From assembly GCA_963722665.1 (NCBI GenBank), contig CAVRNW010000011.1, positions 11,021-75,020 on the forward strand: DNA of 64,000 bases, written 5' to 3'. This document shows positions 45,076 through 54,243 of the stretch, piece by piece. Source of the DNA: Site-B1 sp963722665. GTDB taxonomy: Bacteria > Bacteroidota > Bacteroidia > Flavobacteriales > Flavobacteriaceae. Position 1 is the stretch's first letter. Every line of letters starts with the position of its first letter. The position numbers and the translations under genes are program-made. A model generated the notes under the pieces. The model ran no database searches. It had not been told where the DNA came from and saw nothing but the letters and a program-made list of their open reading frames with translations.

Positions 45076-45306
45076 CTAATTTTTCCTGAGAATAAGGTAA
45101 TATAAGTTAATACTTATTATTGCTGAATTTGTAATTATTATTGGCCATGAAGTAACCAGTAAAAAACCATAAGCCACAAAAAAGGCACATCCAAAGGAAT
45201 TAACAATTCTGAGCTTTTTAACATCTTTCATTAAAAATGAAATCAATAATAAAGCCATGGCAATATACCCAACAAAATCGGTTATGGTTAATCCTAATAT
45301 TTCCAT
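45076..45306 (-). CDS. Small three-span membrane protein (YgjV/SemiSWEET-like)
   Basis: A 76-residue protein with three spans: DFVGYIAMALLLISFLM, VNSFGCAFFVAYGFLLVTSW and IIITNSAIISINLYYLIL. The length, a proline-free three-helix layout and the N-terminal IGYIA-type motif match bacterial SemiSWEET/YgjV proteins, which dimerise into small-solute transporters; direct function unknown. It ends 3 bp after the typA gene. Confidence 0.55.
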   Translation of the reverse strand: MEILGLTITDFVGYIAMALLLISFLMKDVKKLRIVNSFGCAFFVAYGFLLVTSWPIIITNSAIISINLYYLILRKN

Positions 45307-45308
45307 AT

Positions 45309-47108
45309 TTAATTTGCTTTTGAGCGCTTTCTATCAACCTCTTTTAAAAGTATTTTTCTCAAACGCAAGTGCTTTGGTGTGACCTCAACATATTCATCTT
45401 TTTGAATATATTCTAATGCTTCTTCCAAAGAGAATTTTATAGCAGGAACTATTTTGGCTTTATCATCAGCACCAGATGATCTTACATTAGAAAGTTTTTT
45501 AGTTTTTGTTACATTTATGACCATGTCATCACCTCTGGAATTTTCCCCAATAACCTGACCCTCATATATGTCCTCTCCCGGATCAACAAAGAATTTTCCT
45601 CTATCCTGTAATTTGTCAATAGAATATGGTATGGCTTGTCCTTTTTCCATGGATACTAAAGACCCATTTTGACGTTCAGGAATACCACCTTTAACAGGTT
45701 GATATTCTTTAAATCGATGTGCCATAATAGCTTCTCCTGCTGTGGCTGTCAACAACTGATTTCGCAACCCGATTATACCTCTTGAAGGAACCATAAACTG
45801 ACAAATCATTCTGTCACCCTTGGCCACCATGCTTAACATTTCACCTTTTCGCAAGGAAACCATTTCAATAGCTTTCCCTGAGACCTCTTCCGGAAGATCA
45901 ATTGTCATTTCTTCAACGGGTTCGCATTTAACTCCGTTAATTTCTTTTATAATTACCTGAGGTTGTCCTATCTGTAACTCATATCCCTCACGTCTCATAG
46001 TTTCGATCAACACTGATAAATGAAGAACACCTCTACCAAACACCATAAACTTATCAGCACTATCAGTTTCTTCAACTCGTAATGCCAGATTCTTCTCAAG
46101 TTCTTTATCCAACCGCTCTTTGATATGTCTTGAAGTTACATATTTGCCATCTTTACCAAAGAAAGGAGAATCATTAATGGTAAATAACATACTCATGGTT
46201 GGTTCATCTATTGCAATCGTTTTTAACCCTTCAGGATTTTCAAAATCGGCAATGGTATCACCTATTTCAAATCCTTCCAATCCAACAATGGCACAAATAT
46301 CTCCCGATTGAACTTCATCAACTTTTCTACGACCTAGTCCTTCAAAAATATGTAACTCTTTAATTTTTGACTTCACAATACTTTTATCCCTTTTAACCAA
46401 AGAAACATTCATTCCTGTTTTAAGTTCACCTCTTTGTAGTCTTCCTATTGCTATTCTGCCAGTAAACGATGAAAAATCTAATGAAGTAATTAACATTTGA
46501 GTGGTTCCCTCTTCAATTTTTGGGGATGGAATATGTTCAATAACCATATCTAATAAGGGTTCAATATTGGTAGTTGGTTTTTTCCAATCTTCACTCATCC
46601 AATTGTGTTTAGCTGAACCATAAACGGTCGGGAAGTCCAATTGCCATTCCTCTGCACCTAATTCAAACATAAGATCAAATACAGCCTCATGAACCTCATC
46701 CGGAGTACAGTTTTGCTTATCAACTTTATTAATTACAACGCAAGGTTTTAAGCCAAGACTAATAGCTTTTTGCAATACAAACCTGGTTTGCGGCATAGGA
46801 CCTTCAAAAGCATCAACTAACAATAAAACACCATCTGCCATATTCAATACTCGTTCAACCTCCCCTCCAAAATCGGCGTGACCAGGTGTGTCAATAATAT
46901 TGATCTTTGTATCCTTATAGATCACAGATACATTTTTTGATGTAATTGTAATACCACGTTCACGTTCAAGATCGTTGCTGTCAAGGATCAGATCACCAGT
47001 ATTTTCATTCTCACGAAACAAATGACAATGGTACATAATCTTATCAACCAAGGTGGTTTTACCATGATCAACGTGAGCTATAATTGCGATATTTTTTATA
47101 TGTGCCAT
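45309..47108 (-). CDS. typA: Ribosome-associated GTPase TypA/BipA
   Basis: A 599-residue translational GTPase: G1 AHVDHGKTTLVDKIM, GITI switch, DTPGHADF and NKVD; then EF-G-like domains II-III, V and the family-specific C-terminal domain (RKILLKEVDRKRSKAN). BipA supports 50S assembly, especially at low temperature, and acts in stress responses. The minus-strand leader has a TACCTTTG -7-type box at 47131-47138; the -33 partner is not clear. Reading frame intact. Confidence 0.95.
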   Translation of the reverse strand: MAHIKNIAIIAHVDHGKTTLVDKIMYHCHLFRENENTGDLILDSNDLERERGITITSKNVSVIYKDTKINIIDTPGHADFGGEVERVLNMADGVLLLVDAFEGPMPQTRFVLQKAISLGLKPCVVINKVDKQNCTPDEVHEAVFDLMFELGAEEWQLDFPTVYGSAKHNWMSEDWKKPTTNIEPLLDMVIEHIPSPKIEEGTTQMLITSLDFSSFTGRIAIGRLQRGELKTGMNVSLVKRDKSIVKSKIKELHIFEGLGRRKVDEVQSGDICAIVGLEGFEIGDTIADFENPEGLKTIAIDEPTMSMLFTINDSPFFGKDGKYVTSRHIKERLDKELEKNLALRVEETDSADKFMVFGRGVLHLSVLIETMRREGYELQIGQPQVIIKEINGVKCEPVEEMTIDLPEEVSGKAIEMVSLRKGEMLSMVAKGDRMICQFMVPSRGIIGLRNQLLTATAGEAIMAHRFKEYQPVKGGIPERQNGSLVSMEKGQAIPYSIDKLQDRGKFFVDPGEDIYEGQVIGENSRGDDMVINVTKTKKLSNVRSSGADDKAKIVPAIKFSLEEALEYIQKDEYVEVTPKHLRLRKILLKEVDRKRSKAN

Positions 47109-47130
47109 AACCTTGCCTTTAATAAGCGCG

Positions 47131-47138
47131 CAAAGGTA
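47131..47138 (-). promoter_or_regulatory. Possible -7 element upstream of typA
   Basis: TACCTTTG on the minus strand, about 25 nt before the typA ATG. It matches TAnnTTTG, but no TTG stands at the expected distance, so this is a weak call. Confidence 0.35.
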
Positions 47139-47232
47139 CTGTTTTGTTTTTTCATAAAGTTAATTATATGTTATAATTTAAGAATTAAACACTAAGCATT
47201 TTTATCTTTCGTTATAACAAAAAGTAATAGCA

Positions 47233-47601
47233 ATGAAAATCATCAATCAATATTCAAAATTTATTCCATATTTATATTTTATTACGGTTATAGCGTATTG
47301 GTTTACAGATGTTAACCGAAGTGAAGGTATAACTGCGTATCCAATATTATTATTCGGAATCCCATTTTTATGGCAGGTTATCAGACCAAACAAAACCCTT
47401 AATTTTACGCTAGGAATTACCTTTGTATGTTTTTCTTCATACTTAATTTTAGCCTATTTATCTGATATTTTTGATATCATTTCATTTACTAATAGAGCAA
47501 AAACTTTTATGCTCTATGGTGGCCTTTTTGTGTCTGCCAACTTTATTATGGCACTTTGGATTATGAGAAATAGTTTAAAAAGGAGCTTTTCTGATAGATA
47601 G
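47233..47601 (+). CDS. Small four-span membrane protein, function unknown
   Basis: A 122-residue protein with four predicted spans: YSKFIPYLYFITVIAYWF, AYPILLFGIPFLWQVI, FTLGITFVCFSSYLILAYL and FMLYGGLFVSANFIMALWIM. No domain recognised. Divergent from typA. Downstream 47598-47632 has AAGACCG-type repeat-like sequence also found in namZ. Confidence 0.55.
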   Translation: MKIINQYSKFIPYLYFITVIAYWFTDVNRSEGITAYPILLFGIPFLWQVIRPNKTLNFTLGITFVCFSSYLILAYLSDIFDIISFTNRAKTFMLYGGLFVSANFIMALWIMRNSLKRSFSDR

Positions 47602-47726
47602 AAGACCGCTTCGCTTTTAGACACAAGAATCAAAACAATTTAATAATTAGTTTAGTAGTAAATTCTAATCATTAGTATAGCATTATTATTTTGTAACTTT
47701 GTAGCTTAAATTCGATTTTTAAACCG

Positions 47727-48560
47727 ATGAATCTTCAACATATTCCGAAGTTAAAACATACTAATACAAATAACTTTTTTCTTTTAGCAGGACCATGCGC
47801 CATTGAAGGTGAAGACATGGCTTTACGCATTGCTGAAAAAGTAGTGTCAATAACTGATAAGCTGGGAATACCCTATGTTTTTAAAGGAAGTTTTAAAAAA
47901 GCTAACAGAAGTAGGATAGACAGTTTCACCGGAATTGGAGATGAAAGGGCCCTAAAAATTATTAAGAAGGTTTCAGATACATTTAATATTCCAACAGTTA
48001 CTGATATACATGAGGTTTCTGATGCAGCTCTTGCGGCTCAATATGTTGATGTGATTCAGATTCCGGCGTTTTTAGTTCGTCAAACCGATTTAGTGGTTGC
48101 AGCTGCAAGAACCGGAAAAATAGTCAATCTTAAAAAAGGCCAATTCATGAGTCCTGAAGCCATGAAGCATGCAGTACAAAAAGTTAAGGATTCAAGTACC
48201 GATAGTTATGGAGATGGACAAGCCTGGATAACAGACAGAGGTACCATGTTTGGTTACCAGGATATGATCGTTGATTTTCGGGGGATTCCAACCATGCGTC
48301 AATATGCTCCTGTCGTGTTAGATGTGACCCATTCTCTACAACAACCTAATCAAAGCTCTGGAGTTACCGGTGGACGTCCTGATATGATAGAAACCATTGC
48401 TCGTGCCGGCATTGTTAATAATGTTGACGGATTATTTATTGAAACTCATTTTGATCCGGCTAATGCAAAAAGTGATGGTGCCAATATGCTGCATTTAGAT
48501 CATCTCGAAAAACTGCTTACTAATTTAGTGGCTATTAGAAAGACGGTTAATTTACTTTAA
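47727..48560 (+). CDS. kdsA: 3-deoxy-8-phosphooctulonate (KDO8P) synthase
   Basis: A 277-residue TIM-barrel enzyme with KDO8P-synthase motifs LLAGPCAIEGEDMAL, FKGSFKKANRSR, TDIHEV, LKKGQFMSPEAM, ITDRGTMFGYQDMIVDFRG and DVTHSLQQP. The Asn in KKANRSR and the absence of the metal-binding Cys in the N-terminal LLAGPC context need checking to assign the metal-dependent or independent type. It condenses arabinose-5-phosphate with PEP, so the organism makes KDO for LPS. The -7-like TAACTTTG lies at 47694-47701. Confidence 0.92.
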   Translation: MNLQHIPKLKHTNTNNFFLLAGPCAIEGEDMALRIAEKVVSITDKLGIPYVFKGSFKKANRSRIDSFTGIGDERALKIIKKVSDTFNIPTVTDIHEVSDAALAAQYVDVIQIPAFLVRQTDLVVAAARTGKIVNLKKGQFMSPEAMKHAVQKVKDSSTDSYGDGQAWITDRGTMFGYQDMIVDFRGIPTMRQYAPVVLDVTHSLQQPNQSSGVTGGRPDMIETIARAGIVNNVDGLFIETHFDPANAKSDGANMLHLDHLEKLLTNLVAIRKTVNLL

Positions 48561-48725
48561 TAAACCATCAGTTTAATTGGAATCCTGATGGCAATTAACC
48601 ACGAACCAAGATTTTATATTGAAAACGTTATTTCGTTAGTTCGAGTGGCATTGTGACTGTAATTAAAAGGATTTTAAAATTTTATGTTGGGAATCTTTTT
48701 CACTCTTCGAGTGAATACAAAAAAG

Positions 48726-48754
48726 ACTTGGTAGGATTTAATAATCTACCAAGT
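48726..48754. repeat. Palindromic repeat after kdsA
   Basis: ACTTGGTAG / CTACCAAGT stem with an 11-nt AT-rich loop, similar in form to the perfect CTAGTAGGT-type palindrome at 55256-55286. It lies in the convergent kdsA-nrdJ gap and may terminate either transcript. Confidence 0.5.
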
Positions 48755-48770
48755 TCTGAATATTATTTTA

Positions 48771-48796
48771 GAGATTCCTGAATTCGCAGGAATTTA
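48771..48796. repeat. Palindromic repeat before the nrdJ stop, matching 4263-4288
   Basis: GAGATTCCTG-(6 nt)-CAGGAATTTA, the same outer arms as at 4263-4288 with a different loop. The nrdJ stop follows directly. Candidate terminator stem for nrdJ on the minus strand. Confidence 0.55.
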
Positions 48797-51343
48797 TTAT
48801 CCGCACTTAGAGTGACCACAGCTTTTACACTTCAAGCAACCTTCTTCAAATACCAACCCTTCCGGATCACTGCATTTAGGACATTTTTTATCTTTTGCCT
48901 GTGCACCCGACGGAACAAAGCGTTTTAATGCTCTGGCAACTCCGTTTTTCCAAGTGTTAATGTGCTCGTCGTATAAATTCAAATTCTGAATTAGATCAAC
49001 TACATAAGGCATTGGCATACCATGGCGTAATACTCCAGAAATTAATTTAGCATAATTCCAGAATTCTTTATTGAATGATCGGGATAAGCCTTCTATGGTT
49101 GTTTTATAACCATCACTATCTATATATTGGAAATCATATCTTGATGAACCATCCTCATTCCTGTTCTTTAACACCCATCCTTTTTCAACCCATTGCGGGA
49201 GGTTGAATGCATCTTTCATTTTTCCTGTAAACACCTCGTATGGCTTTCCATCAACCAAACCAATGACTGCTAACCATTTTTCCGATTCATTATGAAAACG
49301 TACTATTTCAGCTTGTACCTTGTGAGGTCTTTTGGTAACAAAGGTTTCGGTTAAGTATTTATTTTCTTCCTCTTTTTTATCTTTTGTTGATACTAAAATA
49401 CCGCTTCTTGAACCATCTCTGTAAACAGTGATTCCTTTCAATCCTTTCTGCCAGGAATCAACATAAATATCTCCAACCAGATCAACAGTGACATCAGCCG
49501 CCAAATTAATTGTAGAACTGATTGAATGCGTTGTATACTTTTGCACTAAAGCCTGCATTTCTATACGCTTTCTCCAATCAATCTCCGGTGCCGTTGCTCC
49601 GGCATAAGGACTTTCTGAAATTTCCGTTTTACCTGTTGTATTCATCCAAGTTTCCAGATTTTTATGATACACTGTAAACTCTTCAAAAGCATCTCCAAGA
49701 TCATCTACAAAATCAATTTTAGAATTTTCATCACTGGTATTTACTTTTCTTCTTCGCACATAAGAAAGCATGAACACTGGTTCAATGCCAGAAGACACCT
49801 GTGCCAACATACTCAAAGAACCTGTTGGTGCAACAGTACTGATTGAAATATTCCTTCGGCCATTTTCCATCATTCTTTGATACATTTCCGGAAATTCTTC
49901 AGCCATCATTTGCACAAATTCAGAAGTATCTTCAATATTTCTGTTAAACCCTTCAAACTGACCTCTGCTAATTGACATATCAATACTACTATCAAATTCA
50001 GCTGTCATTTTTGTTTTCATAACTTCATCAACCACAGATAAAGCATCATCAGTATCAAACTTAATTCCAAGGGCAGCAATTGCATCTGCTAAAGCCGTGA
50101 ATCCAAGTCCTGTACGTCTTCCTTTTTTTCCGGTTTCAGCCAATAATTTCCATGTTTCTCTTTCGGCATACTTTATATGATCCGGTTCAGGATCAGCTTC
50201 AATTTTAGATAAGATCTTTTCTACCGCCTCCAATTCCAAATCAACCAGATCATCCATCAATCGTTGTGTTTCATATACAACTTCATAGAACTTCTTATAG
50301 TTGAATTTAGCTTTTTTGGTAAATGGTTCTTCAACAAAACTGAATAAATTAACTGCAATCAATCTGCAGCTGTCTCCTCCTTGCATTGCGATTTCTGAAC
50401 ATGGATTGGTAGAACTATTTTTAAATTCCGGATATACAGAAGAAGTAGAATAATGGTGTTGTCTGTCCCAGAAGATCAATCCTGGTTCAGCAGTATTGTG
50501 TGCACAGGTTATGATCCTATCCCAAAGGTCTTTTGCATCAATTTCCCTTGTATATTTTGGTTCTTTACTATCAATAGGCCACTGAAGAGTAAATTTATCA
50601 TCATTTACTACAGCATTCATGAATTCATCTGACAAGCGAATAGAAACATTTGCTCCAGTAATTTTACTAAGATCTTGTTTAACGGTTACAAAATCTTCAA
50701 TATCCGGGTGTTTTACGTCCATGGTTAACATTAGGGCCCCTCTACGACCATTTTGTGCGACTTCTCTCGTTGTATTGGAAAAACGATTCATGAACGACAC
50801 GGCACCTGTTGTTGAACCTGCAGCGTTTGAAACACTTGCATCTTTAGGTCTTAATTCAGATAAATCAACTCCTACTCCACAACGTCTTTTAAATAATTGT
50901 GCCAGTTGCTGATCTGTATAGCAAACACCTCCATAAGAATCCAAAACCGAAGGAACAACAATGCAGTTTGATAATGAGGCAATGACCTCGGTATTACCTA
51001 AACCATACATTACACTTCCTTGTGGGATCACATATTGAAAATCCTTAAAAAGCTGATATATTTTTTCTGTTGTTAATGGCTTTCTTTTTTTGCCATATTC
51101 AGATAAATTATCCGTTGAACTTTCATTGATCAGGTATTTACTCTCAATTCTTCCAAATTGATCAGCCATACGACGATGCATGTCATCAGGTGATCTTTCT
51201 AAATAATTACCATTTTTGTCTTTTAAACAATATTTATTGATCCACGTAGTGGCAGCTAATTCATCATTGTTGAAATACTCTAAGGATTTACTAAGAACGT
51301 CTTGATAGGTGTAAATTTCTTGTAGTAAAGTGTCTTTACTCAT
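48797..51343 (-). CDS. nrdJ: Adenosylcobalamin-dependent ribonucleotide reductase (class II)
   Basis: From the ATG at 51343 (MSKDTLLQEIYTYQDVLSKSL) the protein is 848 residues; an upstream in-frame ATG would add 25 mostly hydrophobic residues unlike the family. Class II features: VIPQGSVMYGLG, RRCGVGVDLSELRP, NPCSEIAMQGGDSCRLIAVNL (thiyl/substrate-site Cys) and APTGSLSMLAQVSSGIEPVF. The C terminus has paired Cys (CPKCSD, CLKCKSCGHSKCG) for zinc or redox. It makes deoxynucleotides using coenzyme B12 and works with or without O2. No cobalamin riboswitch is visible upstream. Confidence 0.9.
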   Translation of the reverse strand: MSKDTLLQEIYTYQDVLSKSLEYFNNDELAATTWINKYCLKDKNGNYLERSPDDMHRRMADQFGRIESKYLINESSTDNLSEYGKKRKPLTTEKIYQLFKDFQYVIPQGSVMYGLGNTEVIASLSNCIVVPSVLDSYGGVCYTDQQLAQLFKRRCGVGVDLSELRPKDASVSNAAGSTTGAVSFMNRFSNTTREVAQNGRRGALMLTMDVKHPDIEDFVTVKQDLSKITGANVSIRLSDEFMNAVVNDDKFTLQWPIDSKEPKYTREIDAKDLWDRIITCAHNTAEPGLIFWDRQHHYSTSSVYPEFKNSSTNPCSEIAMQGGDSCRLIAVNLFSFVEEPFTKKAKFNYKKFYEVVYETQRLMDDLVDLELEAVEKILSKIEADPEPDHIKYAERETWKLLAETGKKGRRTGLGFTALADAIAALGIKFDTDDALSVVDEVMKTKMTAEFDSSIDMSISRGQFEGFNRNIEDTSEFVQMMAEEFPEMYQRMMENGRRNISISTVAPTGSLSMLAQVSSGIEPVFMLSYVRRRKVNTSDENSKIDFVDDLGDAFEEFTVYHKNLETWMNTTGKTEISESPYAGATAPEIDWRKRIEMQALVQKYTTHSISSTINLAADVTVDLVGDIYVDSWQKGLKGITVYRDGSRSGILVSTKDKKEEENKYLTETFVTKRPHKVQAEIVRFHNESEKWLAVIGLVDGKPYEVFTGKMKDAFNLPQWVEKGWVLKNRNEDGSSRYDFQYIDSDGYKTTIEGLSRSFNKEFWNYAKLISGVLRHGMPMPYVVDLIQNLNLYDEHINTWKNGVARALKRFVPSGAQAKDKKCPKCSDPEGLVFEEGCLKCKSCGHSKCG

Positions 51344-51379
51344 AATGCTATTAATTTTTAAAAATTTGATAGGATAGCA

Positions 51380-51409
51380 CAAAAATAAGACACAAAAATC
51401 TACTTCAAA
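51380..51409 (-). promoter_or_regulatory. nrdJ promoter
   Basis: On the minus strand TTTG (51406-51409), an 18-nt spacer and TATTTTTG (51380-51387), matching the Bacteroidota consensus. Start expected near 51373, leaving about a 30-nt leader, too short for a riboswitch. Confidence 0.75.
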
Positions 51410-51883
51410 CAAAGTCATTTTTATTTTAATAACAATTGTAGTTGAAAACTTTTAAAGATTTTTTTTTGGAATAATAAATATTAATTTTATAAATTAAAAG
51501 AGTTTTAATTAAGATGAAATAGAATACGCTATTTCCAAAATTTCTTGTCTCCTATCCATAAGCATTTAGAAGAATTTCGATTAAAATAAGACCATATATT
51601 TCAATTAAGAAAATGTTTAAATAGTAAATAGCACGCTGGCCAACATAATAGAAAGACATCCATTTGGGTTTTATTTCAGCAAAAGGAATAGTTAGTTCAA
51701 TAACTGGCAAATACAATAACAATAAACGATACGGCTCCTTTTTATATTTTATGAAAACTCCGACTAGATTCATATTAATGATCTTGTTTAAGATTATACT
51801 AAACAATAATTTATTGAAGTATATTCAGTTAAATCAATTTAAAATATCAAATTGTAAAAAAATCAAGTAGAATTGAATAATAA
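51410..51883. other. AT-rich intergenic region between nrdJ and the his promoter
   Basis: About 470 bp with no gene I can support. A minus-strand frame (51552-51806, 84 codons; contains YLPVIELTIPFAEIKPKWMSFYYVGQ, hydrophobic) overlaps a plus-strand frame (51664-51870), neither with recognisable family features or a promoter. The minus-strand frame may be a degenerate membrane-protein fragment. Nothing else is seen apart from the T-rich run near 51460. Confidence 0.3.
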
Positions 51884-51915
51884 TTTGGTCACAATAAAAA
51901 ATCTTATTACGTTTG
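51884..51915 (+). promoter_or_regulatory. his operon promoter
   Basis: TTTG (51884-51887), a 20-nt spacer and TACGTTTG (51908-51915), a good Bacteroidota match. The start would be near 51921, about 10 nt before the leader-peptide ATG. Confidence 0.8.
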
Positions 51916-51931
51916 CTCCATAATAAAAAGA

Positions 51932-51976
51932 ATGTCAGTAAATAAATTACATCATCATCACCATAATTGCTCTTAG
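51932..51976 (+). CDS. hisL: his operon leader peptide with five consecutive His codons
   Basis: ATG at 51932 opens a 14-residue frame, MSVNKLHHHHHNCS, with codons CAT-CAT-CAT-CAC-CAT, and stops at TAG 51974-51976. It lies between the his promoter and an intrinsic terminator (52018-52051) ahead of hisG. This is the layout of classical histidine attenuation: ribosome stalling at the His codons when charged tRNA-His is low would change RNA folding and let transcription continue. The peptide is too short for standard gene calling. The antiterminator pairing is not identified. Confidence 0.85.
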   Translation: MSVNKLHHHHHNCS

Positions 51977-52017
51977 GCGATAGGAAATTGATATGTGTAA
52001 TTAAATCATAAAATTTT

Positions 52018-52051
52018 AAAATCCGTCTGAGTAAATCAAGACGGATTTTTT
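52018..52051 (+). terminator. his attenuator terminator
   Basis: AAATCCGTCT (52019-52028) / AGACGGATTT (52039-52048), a perfect 10-bp stem with a 10-nt loop and a T-run. It lies 42 nt after the leader-peptide stop and 45 nt before hisG. Part of the left arm and the loop (52026-52039, TCTGAGTAAATCAA) can instead pair with TTGATTTTACTCAGA at 52065-52079. Confidence 0.85.
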
Positions 52052-52095
52052 ATTTCTATCCCAATTGATTTTACTCAGATATAACAAAAAATAAA

Positions 52096-52953
52096 ATGAG
52101 TAAACTAAAAATTGCTATCCAAAAAAGTGGTCGACTTAACGAAGATTCTTTAAATCTTTTAAAAGATTGTGGAATTAAAATCGACAATGGTAAAGACCAG
52201 TTAAAAGTTGAAGCAAGAAATTTTCCTTTAGAAGTTCTATATTTAAGAAATTCTGATATCCCACAATATATTGAGGATGGTGTCGTGGATATTGCCATTA
52301 TTGGTGAGAACATCTTGATTGAAAAAGAAAAAGAAAGCGAAGTTGTTCAAAAATTAGGCTTTTCCAAATGTAGAGTTTCTTTAGCTGTTCCTAAACGAGT
52401 TGAAAATGGGTCACCGAATTATTTCAACGGAAAAAAAATTGCAACTTCTTATCCTAATACCCTAAATATCTTTTTAAAAAAGAATGACATCAATGCCGAA
52501 ATTCATGTTATATCAGGTTCGGTTGAGATATCTCCAAATATTGGTTTAGCTGATGGAATTTGCGATATCGTTAGCTCTGGAAGTACCTTGTTTAAAAATG
52601 GATTGCGAGAAACACAAGTTATTTTAAGATCGGAAGCTGTTTTAGCAAAAAATATAAATCTTGACTCTGAAAAAGAAGCAATTTTAGATAAATTACTTTT
52701 CAGAATTCAAGCTGTTCTTAGTGCTAAAAACACACGATATGTATTAATGAATGTGCCAAATGATAAAATTAATGAAGTATCTGCTATTCTTCCAGTATTG
52801 AAAAGTCCAACGATACTTCCTTTAGCTCAAGAAGGATGGAGTTCATTGCACTCTGTAATTGACGAAGATAAATTCTGGAATAGTATTGATGCATTAAAAA
52901 ATGCTGGAGCAGAAGGCATTTTAGTGGTTCCAATTGATAAAATGGTACTATAA
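52096..52953 (+). CDS. hisG: ATP phosphoribosyltransferase (long form)
   Basis: A 285-residue protein. The catalytic domains carry KLKIAIQKSGRLNEDSLNLL, a DIAIIGENILIE PRPP-side segment and GLADGICDIVSSGSTLFKNGL (P-loop-like PRPP motif). The C-terminal ~75 residues (NTRYVLMNVPNDKINEVSAILPVLKSPTILPL) are the ACT-like regulatory domain of long HisG, so the enzyme should be feedback inhibited by histidine and need no HisZ. First committed step of histidine synthesis, first gene of the operon, and it overlaps hisD by 1 nt (TAATG). Confidence 0.95.
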   Translation: MSKLKIAIQKSGRLNEDSLNLLKDCGIKIDNGKDQLKVEARNFPLEVLYLRNSDIPQYIEDGVVDIAIIGENILIEKEKESEVVQKLGFSKCRVSLAVPKRVENGSPNYFNGKKIATSYPNTLNIFLKKNDINAEIHVISGSVEISPNIGLADGICDIVSSGSTLFKNGLRETQVILRSEAVLAKNINLDSEKEAILDKLLFRIQAVLSAKNTRYVLMNVPNDKINEVSAILPVLKSPTILPLAQEGWSSLHSVIDEDKFWNSIDALKNAGAEGILVVPIDKMVL

Positions 52954-54243
52954 TGGAAGTGTTCAAGTATCCAAATAAAAAAGAATGGCAGACCTTATGC
53001 GAGCGACCAGTTTTCGAACAGGAATCGCTTAACAGTTTGGTGAATGATATTTTAATGGATGTCAAAATCAATAAAGATTCTGCTCTATTAAAATATTCTG
53101 AAAAATTTGACAAAGTTGCTTTAGACAACATTGAAGTTAGTCAATCTGAAATTGAATTTGCCAACAATCAGATCAATCAAGATTTAAAAGATGCCATCAA
53201 TTTAGCGAAGCAAAATATTGAAGTATTTCATGCCTCACAAAAAGAAGACAAGAAAATCATTGAAACCACAAAAGGTGTGAAATGTTGGAGAAAATCTGTT
53301 GGAATAGAAAAAGTTGGGTTATACATTCCTGGAGGTTCTGCTCCTTTATTTTCAACTATTTTAATGCTTGGTATTCCAGCAAAATTAGCTGGTTGTAAAG
53401 AGATTATTTTATGTACACCTCCAAATAAAGAAGGAAAGATCAATCCTGCAATTTTATATACTGCAAATTTGGTTGGTATTAATAAAATCTATAAAGTTGG
53501 AGGTGCTCAAGCTATTGCAGCAATGGCTTACGGAACGGAAACCATTCCACAGGTTTATAAAATTTTCGGACCAGGAAATCAGTTTGTAACTAAAGCAAAG
53601 GAATTGATTCAGCAAGAAGGTGTTGCTATCGATATGCCTGCTGGACCAAGTGAAGTTTTAGTAATTGCTGATAAAACGAGTAATCCAGAATTTGTAGCTG
53701 CAGATCTATTATCTCAAGCGGAACATGGAGCAGATAGTCAAGTGATTTTATTGTCAGATGATGAAGAAATTATTAACAAAACTAATTCTGAATTAGAAAA
53801 ACAATTGAAGCAACTACCACGAAAGGAAATAGCAACTGAAGCATTAAAAATCAGTCGTTCAATTCTTTTTAGTTCTATTAATGAATGTCTTGAATTTAGT
53901 AATTTATATGCTCCAGAGCACTTGATTTTTGCAACGGACAATGCTTCAGATTATATAGAAAATATAATAAATGCAGGTTCAGTATTTTTAGGAAATTACA
54001 GTTGTGAAAGTGCTGGAGATTATGCAAGTGGAACTAATCACACCTTACCAACAAATGGGTATGCCAAAAATTATAGTGGTGTATCTTTAGATAGTTTTGT
54101 CAAGAAAATTACATTTCAGAATTTGAATAAAGAAGGTATCAAAATCAATTGGTCCAGCAATTGAATTAATGGCAGAAGCCGAAGAGTTATTTGCTCACAA
54201 AAATGCGGTTACTTTAAGATTAAAAAATATAAATAATGTTTAA
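52953..54243 (+). CDS. hisD: Histidinol dehydrogenase (one frameshift near the end)
   Basis: Starts MEVFKYPNKKEWQTLCERPVFEQESL. Signature sequences: VGLYIPGGSAPLFSTILML, VGGAQAIAAMAYGTETIPQV and QAEHGADSQVILLSDDEE; Zn/catalytic residues in APEHLIF and the NAGSVFLGNYSCESAGDYASGTNHTLPT block. The frame stops after KINWSSN at 54164; removing one A near 54149 continues IGPAIELMAEAEELFAHKNAV to TAA at 54241-54243, giving the normal ~430 residues. It oxidises histidinol to histidine in two NAD steps. It overlaps the hisC start by 8 nt. Confidence 0.88.

Noticed and set aside
51344..51430. Cobalamin riboswitch before nrdJ
   Set aside because: The leader is too short and lacks the conserved B12-box.
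51552..51806. Minus-strand 84-codon ORF between nrdJ and the his promoter
   Set aside because: Overlaps an opposite-strand frame, has no promoter or recognisable family; kept only as part of the described intergenic region.
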